From an uncultured Chryseolinea sp. (GTDB taxonomy: Bacteria > Bacteroidota > Bacteroidia > Cytophagales > Cyclobacteriaceae), in the NCBI GenBank assembly GCA_946478915.1, contig CAMLER010000082.1:1-12015 (forward strand): a DNA stretch of 12,015 nucleotides, read 5' to 3'. The notes under the pieces were generated by a model. That model was not told the DNA's origin and made no database searches. It was given only the letters and a program-made list of their open reading frames with translations. The position numbers were made by a program, and so were the translations under genes. This document shows, one piece after another, positions 1-8,151 of the stretch (the first letter of the stretch is position 1; every line of letters begins with the position of its first letter).

Positions 1-1
1 T

Positions 2-2566
2 TATGCAATTGAACTCAGTATCAATGATGCGGAGATAGATAACAATTGGATCAAAGGCGGATCCTATGGAATTGCTCACTGGAGTCCGGCTTATTGCGCC
101 AACTGGTCCATTCATCACAATACATTTCATTCCCTTAGTAGTGGTTATCCCGGAGACATCGTAAGGGCCCAGGTAAGCGGTCTGCACAATGTCAAGTTTT
201 ACAACAACACCGTAGAACTGATGGGAAGCGCAACAATCAATGTTATTGGATTGCATGCCGGCAGCAGCAGTAATATCGATCTGAAAAACAATCTCATCAT
301 TAACTCAAACACCAGCTATGCCTGGTTTCCTAACCAACTGGTGTTTTTGGAGAAGGGTGCTTCGGTATCAGGGTTAAACATTGGAAACAACCTTCTGGAC
401 AAACTACCGCTAGGTTCGGTAGCTGGAACATACACTAACAATTTGCAGTTGAACTGTAAAATTACTCAGTCAGGGGCCCGTCCCGATCCATACTACTTGC
501 CGATAGGTGGTAGTCCCCTCATTGATGCCGGAGTTAACGTGGGTCTCCCCTATCAGGGCTCTGCCCCCGATATTGGTGCACATGAATTCAAATCAGCGCA
601 GGCACCTGCTAATCAATTGCCCATGATCACTATTACGGCTCCAGCCAATAATTCCAAATTTTCCCCTGGTGAAGGAATAATGATATCCGCAGATGCCTCC
701 GACAAAGACGGTAGCGTAAGCAAGGTAGAGTTCTACAACGGTGCGGCCAAGCTTGGAGAAGATACATCAACGCCTTACTCCTTTGAATGGAAAGACGTTG
801 CTGCGGGTGGGTATACTATAACCGCGAAAGCCATCGACAATGTAGGGGGAGCCTCAACATCCTCCGGGGTAAAAGTGGAGGTGGTCGAATCCGTTAACAC
901 ACCTCCTGTAGTTTCCATAACCGCGCCGGCTAATAATACAAGCCTTTCAAAAGGTGAAACAGTACTGATAACTGCCGACGCATCCGACAAGGACGGCACA
1001 GTCAGCAAAGTTGAATTTTATAATGGTTCAGTAAAATTAGGCGAAGACGCAACGAGCCCTTATGGATTTGAGTGGAAAAACGTTTCAGAAGGCACTCATA
1101 CGCTTACCGCGAAAGCGACCGACAATTCAGGGGGCAGTACCACTTCTTCAGCTGTAAAAATTGACGTAACTCCCAAGGCCAACGGGCTGCCTACAGTCGC
1201 CATCACCTCACCCGCACAGAACGCGAAGTTTACAGCCTCATCTTCTATTATCATCAATGCTACTGCATCCGATTCTGACGGAAATATTGTCAAAGTTGAA
1301 TTTTATAATGGAACCGGGAAACTTGGTGAAGATTCTTCGAGTCCCTACAGTTTTGCATGGAACAATGTTGTAGCCGGTACCCACTCATTGACAGCAAAGG
1401 CAATCGACAACCTCGGCGGAACTGTTACCTCTGCTGCCGTAACAATCGTTGTGAACTCTACTAATGCAATGCCTGCCATTTCGCTTTCTTCCCCTACCGA
1501 GGGTGCTGTATTTGATGAGGGCCTCCCAATAGAAATGTTGGCAAATGCTACAAACCCAGATGGGAAGATTGCCAAAGTTGAGTTTTTTAATGGTGAGATG
1601 AAGATTGGAGAAGATGTTTCAAGTCCATATACGTTAACGTGGAAAGGAGCTTCCGTCGGAAAGCACGTGATCGTTGCTAAAGCAACCGATGATAAAGGTG
1701 GCATAACCACATCCAAACCGGTAACGATAACCGTCAATTCCGTTGACGTAGCAGGGGATCCTACAGCTACAATAACGATCACCAGTCCCCAGGACAATGC
1801 AATTTTCTCAGCCGGGCAACCGATACTAATAATTACCGAGGTCGACGGTTCCGAAAAAGGCAAGGTGGAATTTTATAATGACGCTGTGAAAATCGGGGAA
1901 GATGCTACAGCTCCATATACTTTCGAGTGGAATAATGCACCAAACGGCAACCTGCGATTGAACGTTAAGCTGGTTGACGGTCAGTCTATCTCGAATGATG
2001 AAGTGTTAATAACTGTAATCGGCAATCCCACGGCAAATGCCGGTCAGGATGTTGCACTTTCTTATCCCACTAATTCTGTTCAACTCAGTGGCTTCGGGAT
2101 GTCTGCCGATGGTTCTGAAGTAACCTATAGCTGGGATAAAATATCGGGGCCGGATGATGTGTTGTTTAACGACAAGAATTCTGATAGCCCGGTCTTAAAC
2201 AATCTTGCAGAAGGTACCTATATTATTGAACTCACTGTAACAGATCAACATGGCGGCAAAAGCAGGGACCAAATGGAAATCCGTGTTTCCGGGTCGGACA
2301 ATCAGTCAACTGCTATTCCCCGATATTTTACACCAAATGATGACGGTATCAACGACATTTGGGAATGGCCGGATGTTGAAAAATTTGCAAACTCACCATT
2401 GACAATTTTTAATCGTGCAGGCCAAAAGATCTACGAGGCAGAATCCTATAACAATTCATGGGATGGAACAATGTCGGGCAAGCCGTTACAGGCTGACGCT
2501 TATTACTATGTGATTCGGTCCAAGGGAGGCGGCGACATAAAAGGGGCAGTTCGAATTGTTCGCTAG
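2..2566 (+). CDS. Secreted beta-helix / Ig-repeat protein with type IX secretion (type B) C-terminal domain, 5' partial
   Basis: The reading frame is open from the left edge, so the N-terminus, including any signal peptide, is missing; 854 residues are visible. Residues 1-135 contain repeated short turns with Asn pairs (IDNNWI, IHHNTF, FYNNTV, LKNNLI, IGNNLL), the pattern of a right-handed parallel beta-helix. The SPLIDAG (171) and PDIGAHEF (189) motifs follow, typical of the end of such domains. Residues 204-675 are five Ig-like repeats (Big_7 type, about 95 residues each) sharing a KVEFYNG...GED...PY core. Residues 676-768 form a PKD/K319L-like domain (ANAGQD, YSWDKISGP). Residues 769-854 form the gliding-motility-associated C-terminal domain, starting near YFTPNDDGINDIW and ending in a short basic tail. 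By family knowledge the last domain directs export by the type IX system and surface attachment or release. The helix could be an adhesin or a polysaccharide-acting enzyme; no catalytic residues can be assigned. An internal Met at 221 is not the true start, because helix coils continue upstream of it. Confidence 0.9.
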   Translation, partial: YAIELSINDAEIDNNWIKGGSYGIAHWSPAYCANWSIHHNTFHSLSSGYPGDIVRAQVSGLHNVKFYNNTVELMGSATINVIGLHAGSSSNIDLKNNLIINSNTSYAWFPNQLVFLEKGASVSGLNIGNNLLDKLPLGSVAGTYTNNLQLNCKITQSGARPDPYYLPIGGSPLIDAGVNVGLPYQGSAPDIGAHEFKSAQAPANQLPMITITAPANNSKFSPGEGIMISADASDKDGSVSKVEFYNGAAKLGEDTSTPYSFEWKDVAAGGYTITAKAIDNVGGASTSSGVKVEVVESVNTPPVVSITAPANNTSLSKGETVLITADASDKDGTVSKVEFYNGSVKLGEDATSPYGFEWKNVSEGTHTLTAKATDNSGGSTTSSAVKIDVTPKANGLPTVAITSPAQNAKFTASSSIIINATASDSDGNIVKVEFYNGTGKLGEDSSSPYSFAWNNVVAGTHSLTAKAIDNLGGTVTSAAVTIVVNSTNAMPAISLSSPTEGAVFDEGLPIEMLANATNPDGKIAKVEFFNGEMKIGEDVSSPYTLTWKGASVGKHVIVAKATDDKGGITTSKPVTITVNSVDVAGDPTATITITSPQDNAIFSAGQPILIITEVDGSEKGKVEFYNDAVKIGEDATAPYTFEWNNAPNGNLRLNVKLVDGQSISNDEVLITVIGNPTANAGQDVALSYPTNSVQLSGFGMSADGSEVTYSWDKISGPDDVLFNDKNSDSPVLNNLAEGTYIIELTVTDQHGGKSRDQMEIRVSGSDNQSTAIPRYFTPNDDGINDIWEWPDVEKFANSPLTIFNRAGQKIYEAESYNNSWDGTMSGKPLQADAYYYVIRSKGGGDIKGAVRIVR
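611..2026 (+). repeat. Five tandem Ig-like domain repeats within the secreted protein gene
   Basis: Five in-frame units begin at about 611, 896, 1181, 1463 and 1760, with lengths of about 285, 285, 282, 297 and 267 bp. Each encodes a lead such as P-x-(V/I)-x-I-T-(A/S)-P, then KVEF(Y/F)N, a GED/SPY segment, a tryptophan and a closing strand. Units 1-4 contain a D/N-x-DG acidic turn (DKDGSV, DKDGTV, DSDGNI, NPDGKI). Unit 5 lacks it (VDGSEKGKVEF) and is shorter. DNA similarity is visible, for example the shared stretch aaagttgaattttataatgg in units 2 and 3, so the array likely arose by internal duplication followed by divergence. The units probably form a rigid stalk presenting the beta-helix away from the cell surface. 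Confidence 0.85.
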
Positions 2567-2575
2567 GACTAAAAA

Positions 2576-3418
2576 CTAGTGTATCCAATACCCGCCAAGC
2601 CTTCTCAGGTATCCTATTGTCAATGACAACGGAATATATTGCGGAGGGCAATTTCTGAAGGTATAAATGGTAAAGTTTCGCAAGTTAGCTCCGCCCTTGA
2701 TACTAAACAGGTGGTCAAAGTAGTTGCGCAGATTTTTTGGATTCTTTTTTATTTTGTAATCACCGCCTTCCTCCGGAAAGGTATACAGCTTTGCATCGTA
2801 ATTGCAATAGACCTTAAAGCCATGGCGTATAGCCATATGGGTAAAGTCATAGTCGGCCATATAATGAGGCAATTTTTTTTCCTCAAATAACCCAATGGTT
2901 TCGAAGACTTTTCGGGGTATCAAAAGTCCTCTTGCCGGAAACAATGAAACTTCATGCAAACCGTGACGGTCGCTGTCGTCCAAGTCATCCAGGAGTAATC
3001 GGGATTTGGCAAGAGGCCAGTTGATAATTTCCCCACCGTAATAAGGCTTCTTCGTATTATAATTAAGATCCAGTGAACCCAATAGTGCATTTGGAGTTTT
3101 AACAGCCCAATCCATCATTTTTTCAAGCAGATCATATGTCGCTACTGTATCATTATTTAAAGTAAAAACATACTCAGCACCCAGCGCTAGTGCTCTTCTT
3201 ATGCCGAGGTTGATTGCCTTGGTCCAGAACAAATTGCCATCGCCTTCGATCACGATCACGTCCGGAAACTCTGTTTCGAGCATTTCCTTTGTGCCATCGG
3301 TGGAGCCGTCATTCACAATGATGATCTTATGGTCTTTGTACGTCTGATTTTGCAGCGATTGAATGCAATTCTTTGTGAAATGCTTGCGGTTGTATACAGG
3401 AATAACGACGTATATCAT
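2576..3418 (-). CDS. Family 2 glycosyltransferase (rhamnosyltransferase-like)
   Basis: This 280-residue protein has a GT-A fold signature. The N-terminal strand is VVIPVYNR (4-11), followed by the nucleotide-binding VNDGSTDGT (35-43), GNLFWTKAINLGI (61-73) and the metal-binding DXD-equivalent LNNDT (87-91). A YMADYDFTHMAIRHG segment (186-200) resembles the acceptor-side acidic motif of GT2 enzymes. The GNLFW...AIN segment is common in rhamnosyl- and related sugar transferases, but donor and acceptor cannot be fixed from sequence. It has no membrane anchor and should act on the cytoplasmic face, adding a sugar to a lipid-linked repeat unit. It is the last gene of the polysaccharide cluster. 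Its ATG overlaps the stop of the preceding polymerase-like gene as ATGA, implying translational coupling. It converges with the secreted-protein gene, leaving 9 bp between stop codons. Confidence 0.88.
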   Translation of the reverse strand: MIYVVIPVYNRKHFTKNCIQSLQNQTYKDHKIIIVNDGSTDGTKEMLETEFPDVIVIEGDGNLFWTKAINLGIRRALALGAEYVFTLNNDTVATYDLLEKMMDWAVKTPNALLGSLDLNYNTKKPYYGGEIINWPLAKSRLLLDDLDDSDRHGLHEVSLFPARGLLIPRKVFETIGLFEEKKLPHYMADYDFTHMAIRHGFKVYCNYDAKLYTFPEEGGDYKIKKNPKNLRNYFDHLFSIKGGANLRNFTIYTFRNCPPQYIPLSLTIGYLRRLGGYWIH

Positions 3419-4701
3419 GATGGACTAACAGATACCTTTTTGGAGTCATTCCAGTTGATTGAGGCAAAGGCTGCCAGTAAAGATAACAGTACCCAGCCGG
3501 CTGATTCCTTATAGACAAACATATCAACCTGCATCACGATCAAAATGAAAACCATAACGATGAATAATACTCCCTCCTCCTTTCGGATTGTCAATTGTTC
3601 CTTAAAATACATGTACACCCGGTAGGATATTAAAAGAAGAAGTACACCGCCAACGATTCCCTGGTCAACAAGAATACTCAGACTCGTACTATGAAGGTGA
3701 GTATCTGTTTCACGAACATTCCAAAGTTTTGCAATGTTCGTCATCAAATGAAGAAAATAGTGACCATTGAATCCATTCCCAAAAACCAGGTTGGTTTGAT
3801 CATACAACAACCAGTCTATGGCTTTTTCCCAACCAAATGATCTTCCATTGAATGTCACTACATCTTTTAGATCCACGCGTTGCATGATTACTTTAAAAAG
3901 GGGAAGTGTCAGGATCTGATAGAGCAACAAGCCGAGATTGAGCAACAACGGAACAAAGAAGACGCCAATTAGGAAGAGTCCCTTAAAACGGTGTGTAATA
4001 TTGAAGAGGGCCAGGACGAAAACGAAAAGAAATATCAGGTTAGCCATCCGCGAATTTATCAGGAACAACAAAACAAGGTTGATTAAAAAATAGATGAATA
4101 AGTATGTGAATCGAAAAGAATCGGTTGCAGCCAGTGCTTGCTTCATGTAAAACAATACTATCAGATTGATCACTGCAATAATACACGCACCGCTGTACAT
4201 GCCGTCGATAAACGGCAAACTCAGTCGGCCTTCGATTGTATGTGTACCATTCGTTAATCCAAAAACAAAAAATCCGATTAAGTTGATTAGTAGAAGAATG
4301 CTAAGCCCCTTAAACGTTAAACGAACCATGTGTGCTCTATCCTTTTCGTTGTAAAGACATACAGCGACGAAAGCATAAAATGGAAATAGAATAACCGCCG
4401 ATCGGGTAATGGAATGTAGCGACGACAAGAATGGCGCATTCTTGTTTAAGGCAACAACATAGGCAACTATAGAGGAAAGCTGAAATAATATCACCAATAC
4501 AAAAAGCCCGTTTACCCTCAACGTAATCTGCTTTTTATAAAGAAGGTCAATGCAATAAAACAAAAGAATAAAGACCTGCGCTGAAATGCTAATAAAGTTT
4601 CCGATTGGCGAATTGATAGTCGCAGCCACGAAACTACCTATCCCGTAAAGTGGAAAGCTCGCCGTATAGAAAAAATTTATGATATCTCTTTTATCCAGCA
4701 T
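3415..4701 (-). CDS. O-antigen ligase / polysaccharide polymerase-like membrane protein (Wzy_C family)
   Basis: This 428-residue protein is strongly hydrophobic, with roughly ten or more membrane segments. They include stretches near 35-55, 62-85, 100-116, 133-148, 169-187, 198-215, 218-234, 241-263, 350-363 and 377-410. Between the late segments lies a polar periplasmic-type loop with NGRSFGWEKAIDWLL (285-299), FGNGFNGHY (307-315) and HLHSTSLSILVDQGIVGG (335-352). The W, G-x-G and H-x-x-x-L...G-x-x-G arrangement is characteristic of the O-antigen ligase/polymerase family. It would polymerise or transfer lipid-linked repeat units on the periplasmic side. Polymerase (Wzy) and ligase (WaaL) cannot be separated from sequence. 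The neighbouring Wza and Wzc favour polymerase. It starts at an ATG 124 bp after the upstream glycosyltransferase gene, and no Shine-Dalgarno is evident. It is translationally coupled to the following GT2 gene. Confidence 0.85.
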   Translation of the reverse strand: MLDKRDIINFFYTASFPLYGIGSFVAATINSPIGNFISISAQVFILLFYCIDLLYKKQITLRVNGLFVLVILFQLSSIVAYVVALNKNAPFLSSLHSITRSAVILFPFYAFVAVCLYNEKDRAHMVRLTFKGLSILLLINLIGFFVFGLTNGTHTIEGRLSLPFIDGMYSGACIIAVINLIVLFYMKQALAATDSFRFTYLFIYFLINLVLLFLINSRMANLIFLFVFVLALFNITHRFKGLFLIGVFFVPLLLNLGLLLYQILTLPLFKVIMQRVDLKDVVTFNGRSFGWEKAIDWLLYDQTNLVFGNGFNGHYFLHLMTNIAKLWNVRETDTHLHSTSLSILVDQGIVGGVLLLLISYRVYMYFKEQLTIRKEEGVLFIVMVFILIVMQVDMFVYKESAGWVLLSLLAAFASINWNDSKKVSVSPS

Positions 4702-4709
4702 TTTGAGGC

Positions 4710-4722
4710 TTACATCGTGTAA
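4710..4722. promoter_or_regulatory. Short perfect inverted repeat upstream of the polymerase-like gene
   Basis: The sequence TTACA-TCG-TGTAA is a perfect 5-bp inverted repeat with a 3-nt centre. It sits 8 nt upstream of the polymerase-like gene's ATG (4701, minus strand), inside the 124-bp gap after the HlpA-like gene. It could be a protein-binding half-site pair or a small mRNA hairpin over the translation start. A match this short may be chance, and no regulator is known for it here. Confidence 0.25.
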
Positions 4723-4825
4723 ATCAGGTGATCAACAGAGTTATATAAAAACCAGCGAATCGAGTCATTTGTTTACCGAATCAACCTCTGAATTATCAAG
4801 GATGTAGGATTAGGAAAATTGAGAT

Positions 4826-5731
4826 TCAAACGCCCAATTTTGAAAAGATCACGTCCTTCATAAACCTCGAAAAATATTTCCTGTCAGAGATTGTATCGCG
4901 AATTATGAAGGGTGGATGCCTCAGAGGGAATTCAATTTCCATTGCTTCCATGCTCGTCATTTCATTAGTTCCGTTCACGGTGTGCGTGGCATCATGACCG
5001 AACCCCAGATTCTTCACGAGATTCTTATTTGGAACGATGGCCAAACCCGAATTTATCAGTCGCGCAAAATCCCACTGATAGTCCCACCAATCAACCTGTC
5101 CCCTTTTTTGCACGGTTTTCTCGAATTTTCGGAGTCGATAGAACTTTTCCAGCCTGTTGAGAAATAGATTATCAAAAAAGCCACTTTGCTTTATCTTCTC
5201 ATATAATCGAATGTCGATATCGAAATTTTGCCATGCTCTTCTCCACGTCGCCCAGCCCCAGATATGGCCACTTCTTGAAAAATAATAAGAATGATCCGGA
5301 TCGTTCTGCCAGCCACCCAGAAAGTTATTACCGCCGATATGCATGACTCTATCGTCATCCCGATACTTTTCGAGAAGTTCCTGACAATAGCGAAAAAAGG
5401 AATGCGATGGAAGGCAATCGTCCTCCAGTATGATTCCTTCCTTCTCATGCGTAAAGAACCAAGTCATCGCCGTCGAAGGCGCTTTGCCGCAATTAAGATT
5501 TTCATCCTGGAATAATCGCTTAACCTCGCAGGGCCAATCGACACTATCAATTATTTTCCGTGCTTCTAAACATTTGCTAGCATCCGAGGGAACGTGTGGC
5601 CTGGGCCCGTCCGCAGCGACATATAGTTTTTCGGGCCTGGCTTTTCTAATTGCTTCAAAGACGACTCGTGTTGTATCTGGCCTATTAAAGATGATCAACA
5701 AGACTGGTGTCTTTAAGCGGAATCCGGACAT
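4826..5731 (-). CDS. HlpA-like nucleotide-diphospho-sugar transferase (GT-A fold)
   Basis: This 301-residue protein resembles the family often labelled 'hemolytic protein HlpA-like' or nucleotide-diphospho-sugar transferase. It opens with TPVLLIIFNRPDTT (8-21), a first GT-A strand in which FNRP replaces the usual V-x-x-Y-N. An AADGPRP turn (39-45) follows, then an acidic metal-binding IILEDDCLP (100-108) that corresponds to the DXD of GT-A enzymes. The aromatic segment HIWGWATWRRAW (156-167) is a hallmark of this family. It is likely cytoplasmic and adds one sugar to the growing exopolysaccharide unit; the 'hemolytic' label is a database legacy and not supported by the sequence. It lies between wzc (69 bp upstream) and the polymerase-like gene (124 bp downstream), all on one strand. 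The specific donor and acceptor are unknown. Confidence 0.82.
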   Translation of the reverse strand: MSGFRLKTPVLLIIFNRPDTTRVVFEAIRKARPEKLYVAADGPRPHVPSDASKCLEARKIIDSVDWPCEVKRLFQDENLNCGKAPSTAMTWFFTHEKEGIILEDDCLPSHSFFRYCQELLEKYRDDDRVMHIGGNNFLGGWQNDPDHSYYFSRSGHIWGWATWRRAWQNFDIDIRLYEKIKQSGFFDNLFLNRLEKFYRLRKFEKTVQKRGQVDWWDYQWDFARLINSGLAIVPNKNLVKNLGFGHDATHTVNGTNEMTSMEAMEIEFPLRHPPFIIRDTISDRKYFSRFMKDVIFSKLGV

Positions 5732-5800
5732 ATCATTTATCGTGAATCAATGATCTACCAAGTATATGTTAGAGAAATAAGCAACCATAGTTTCTCCAGG

Positions 5801-8122
5801 TTAGAATTTGTATTCGTAACCATACCCATAGCCTGTACGTTTAGAAGTCTTCACGTCATTTAGCAGGATACTCACATTGCTAATCTTCTTACGCTCATAT
5901 AGCTTGTTAATTTTCGACAGACTATTTCTATGGGTGTAGTCAGATCGTACGATGTAAATATTCGCATCGGTATACTTCATAAGAATAATATATTCCGAGA
6001 CGTATCCCATTGGTGGAGAATCAAGAATAATAGTGTCATAATTTTGTTTAAGTGTACTCATCAATTCCTCCATTCTGGAATGACCAATAAGATCGATAGG
6101 ATTGGGCGGTATCGGACCGGAGACGATAACGTCAAAGGCTTTATTGTTTGTGTTGTGAATAATGTCCTTTACTCCACAGTCTCCTATCAAGTAATTGGAT
6201 AGGCCTTTCTTATTCTTAATTTGAAAATAAGATGCTACCTGCGGCTTCCTCATATCCGTGTCGACCAAAATCGTTTTCCTGCCTGAATGTGCCATTGCAG
6301 CAGCAAGATTAACCGAGCAATACGTTTTGCCTTCACTCTCACGCGATGAGGTGATTCCAATGACGTTGGCATTTTTACCCAGCGTTAAATATTGAAGATT
6401 GACCCGCAACGAACGGAATGATTCGCCAATAGGAGAATGAGCGTGTGCGATAATCGTACCCTGCTCTCGTTTCGTGCCGTGCGCAATGGTGCCAATGAAA
6501 GGAATCTTGGTACTTTTTTCGACGTCATCATGAGTAACGATATTCTCATTAAGAAAATCCTTTAAAATTATAAACGCCACTGTTCCGGCAAAAGCGATGA
6601 ACAAAGCCAGTCCGTAAATAAGATTTTTATTGGGTGAAACCGGGCCACTGCCCACCTGATATGGACGGTCGACGATTGTTTTTTCCACGGTATTAGAAGC
6701 TATTGCAATCCCTGCCTCAGCCCTTTTCTCAAGAAGGTAATTGTATACATTATCATTGAATTCAAAGCTTCTTTGAATCTTTACGAGTTCGCGTTCATTC
6801 TTAGGAAGCGCATTCAGATTCGTTTGAATCTTGGAGATGCGATTGTTCACATCTCTCAATGCAATTGATGTTACTTCCACCATGTTGCTGACATTCTCGG
6901 TGATTGTCTTTGTCAGATTTTTGATTTTCAAATCGACAATTTCAATCAATGGATTATTTTCCTTTGCATTGTAGTTGTATCCAGTGCGTTCCTGGTTAAG
7001 TTTTGAAAGTTCCAAAAGCAGATTATTAAGGAGTGGATCGTCCAACCCAAGGGCTGAGGGCACCACTATGTCCGATATCTTTGCGTCATCTTTTAATGCA
7101 TTGGCCAGAAAGCGATAATATTTCAATTTAACTTCGAGATCAGCCTTTTCTTCCTCAATCTTATCAAGATTAGATCTCAGGTTAGTGGCCGTTGAATTAA
7201 TGTCGAGAATATTATTCTTGGATCTAAAAAGCTCGAGAGATCCCTCAACCTGTTTCAACGTATCGGAGACGCCAGAAAGTTGTTGATCGATAAATTCAAT
7301 AGTTTTTAAACCTAACTGGTTCTTCTTATACAGCTCATTCGCCAGATATACTTCCAGTAGTTTATCCAGAAAAATTATCTCCTTTTCTACAACGGGCCCT
7401 TTTACAGCGAGTTCAACAATATTTGATTCTAATGAAATTGGTTCTATCGCCAACCGCTTTTGATAAGTTTCAACCAGCGCTCCCATTGGTGTGATCACAA
7501 AAAACATCTGCGTGTCACGGTCCGGTTTAAACTGATCGTTAAACTTAATTTTAAAACCAAGATTTTTGGCCACGAAAGGTTTGCTGGCCGAACCGACCTG
7601 GTTAATCGCTACCTGGCCAACGGACCCCTGCGACTTATTCGTATAGGCATTATAGACACTTACATTGTTGCCGTCTACGGTTACCCTATAGGCATCAGTG
7701 GTCATTCTCTCAATATAAATAGGAACGTTAATCATTTGGTCAACAACCGAATCAAGCTCCACGGTGAAAGGCCTGTTACTATAGTGCTCGGTCGTTACAA
7801 GATTCTTTTTTGTGTAATATGAGATGCCAAAATCCAGTTGTCGCATAGCCTGCTCCACCATATTATAGGATTGAAGAATCCCGATCTCATCTTCAAGCTC
7901 GGTCTTTTGAGCAAACAAGTCCATCCCCTTTAAGAACTGATCTGTACTCATTGCCGGCTCTTCACTTTTGACCAAAAGAGACGCTCTGACCTGATACTGT
8001 TTGGGTGTTACCCGTAGATAAAGGTAAGCCAGCGGTACAATGATGATAATCGCAATCACAAAGTAGTACCACTTCGAAAGCAGCCTTACAATTATTGCTT
8101 TTAAATTAATTTTTCCATCCAT
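5801..8122 (-). CDS. wzc: Polysaccharide co-polymerase / tyrosine autokinase (Wzc type)
   Basis: This inner-membrane protein (773 residues) controls polymerisation and export through BY-kinase activity. A Wzz-type N-terminal region starts with a membrane helix at 18-36. A long periplasmic region with coiled-coil stretches (about 275-345 and 395-450) leads to a second helix at 501-520, preceded by a proline-containing VSPNKN segment. The cytoplasmic kinase has the oligomerisation motif ExxRxxR (E567, R570, R573), a Walker A loop ending EGKT (597-600), Walker A' ILVDTDMRKP (618-627) and Walker B TIILDSPP (697-704). The C-terminus has four alternating tyrosines (765, 767, 769, 771), the expected autophosphorylation cluster. 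I chose the ATG at 8122, which gives the usual short cytoplasmic N-terminus and lies 29 bp after the wza stop. A TTG at 8155, overlapping the wza stop as TTGA, would add 11 residues and cannot be excluded. No cognate phosphatase gene is in the window. Confidence 0.92.
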   Translation of the reverse strand: MDGKINLKAIIVRLLSKWYYFVIAIIIIVPLAYLYLRVTPKQYQVRASLLVKSEEPAMSTDQFLKGMDLFAQKTELEDEIGILQSYNMVEQAMRQLDFGISYYTKKNLVTTEHYSNRPFTVELDSVVDQMINVPIYIERMTTDAYRVTVDGNNVSVYNAYTNKSQGSVGQVAINQVGSASKPFVAKNLGFKIKFNDQFKPDRDTQMFFVITPMGALVETYQKRLAIEPISLESNIVELAVKGPVVEKEIIFLDKLLEVYLANELYKKNQLGLKTIEFIDQQLSGVSDTLKQVEGSLELFRSKNNILDINSTATNLRSNLDKIEEEKADLEVKLKYYRFLANALKDDAKISDIVVPSALGLDDPLLNNLLLELSKLNQERTGYNYNAKENNPLIEIVDLKIKNLTKTITENVSNMVEVTSIALRDVNNRISKIQTNLNALPKNERELVKIQRSFEFNDNVYNYLLEKRAEAGIAIASNTVEKTIVDRPYQVGSGPVSPNKNLIYGLALFIAFAGTVAFIILKDFLNENIVTHDDVEKSTKIPFIGTIAHGTKREQGTIIAHAHSPIGESFRSLRVNLQYLTLGKNANVIGITSSRESEGKTYCSVNLAAAMAHSGRKTILVDTDMRKPQVASYFQIKNKKGLSNYLIGDCGVKDIIHNTNNKAFDVIVSGPIPPNPIDLIGHSRMEELMSTLKQNYDTIILDSPPMGYVSEYIILMKYTDANIYIVRSDYTHRNSLSKINKLYERKKISNVSILLNDVKTSKRTGYGYGYEYKF

Positions 8123-8151
8123 AGCGACAATGTTTTTCCGTGTCTTAGAAG

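Noticed and set aside
775..1863. A series of minus-strand open frames of 65 to 172 codons opposite the Ig repeats
   Set aside because: They share a recurring amino-acid pattern only because the sense strand is repetitive; they resemble no family and lie fully antisense to a well-supported gene.
221..2566. Treating the ATG at 221 as the start of the secreted protein
   Set aside because: The same frame is open to the window edge and encodes further beta-helix coils with Asn pairs, and there is no signal peptide after this Met.
4826..5731. Calling this gene a hemolysin because of the HlpA family label
   Set aside because: The visible motifs are those of a GT-A sugar transferase and the neighbours are polysaccharide genes; nothing toxin-like is present.
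7460..7822. Plus-strand open frame of 120 codons inside wzc
   Set aside because: It is antisense to a conserved coding region and lacks any family-like feature.
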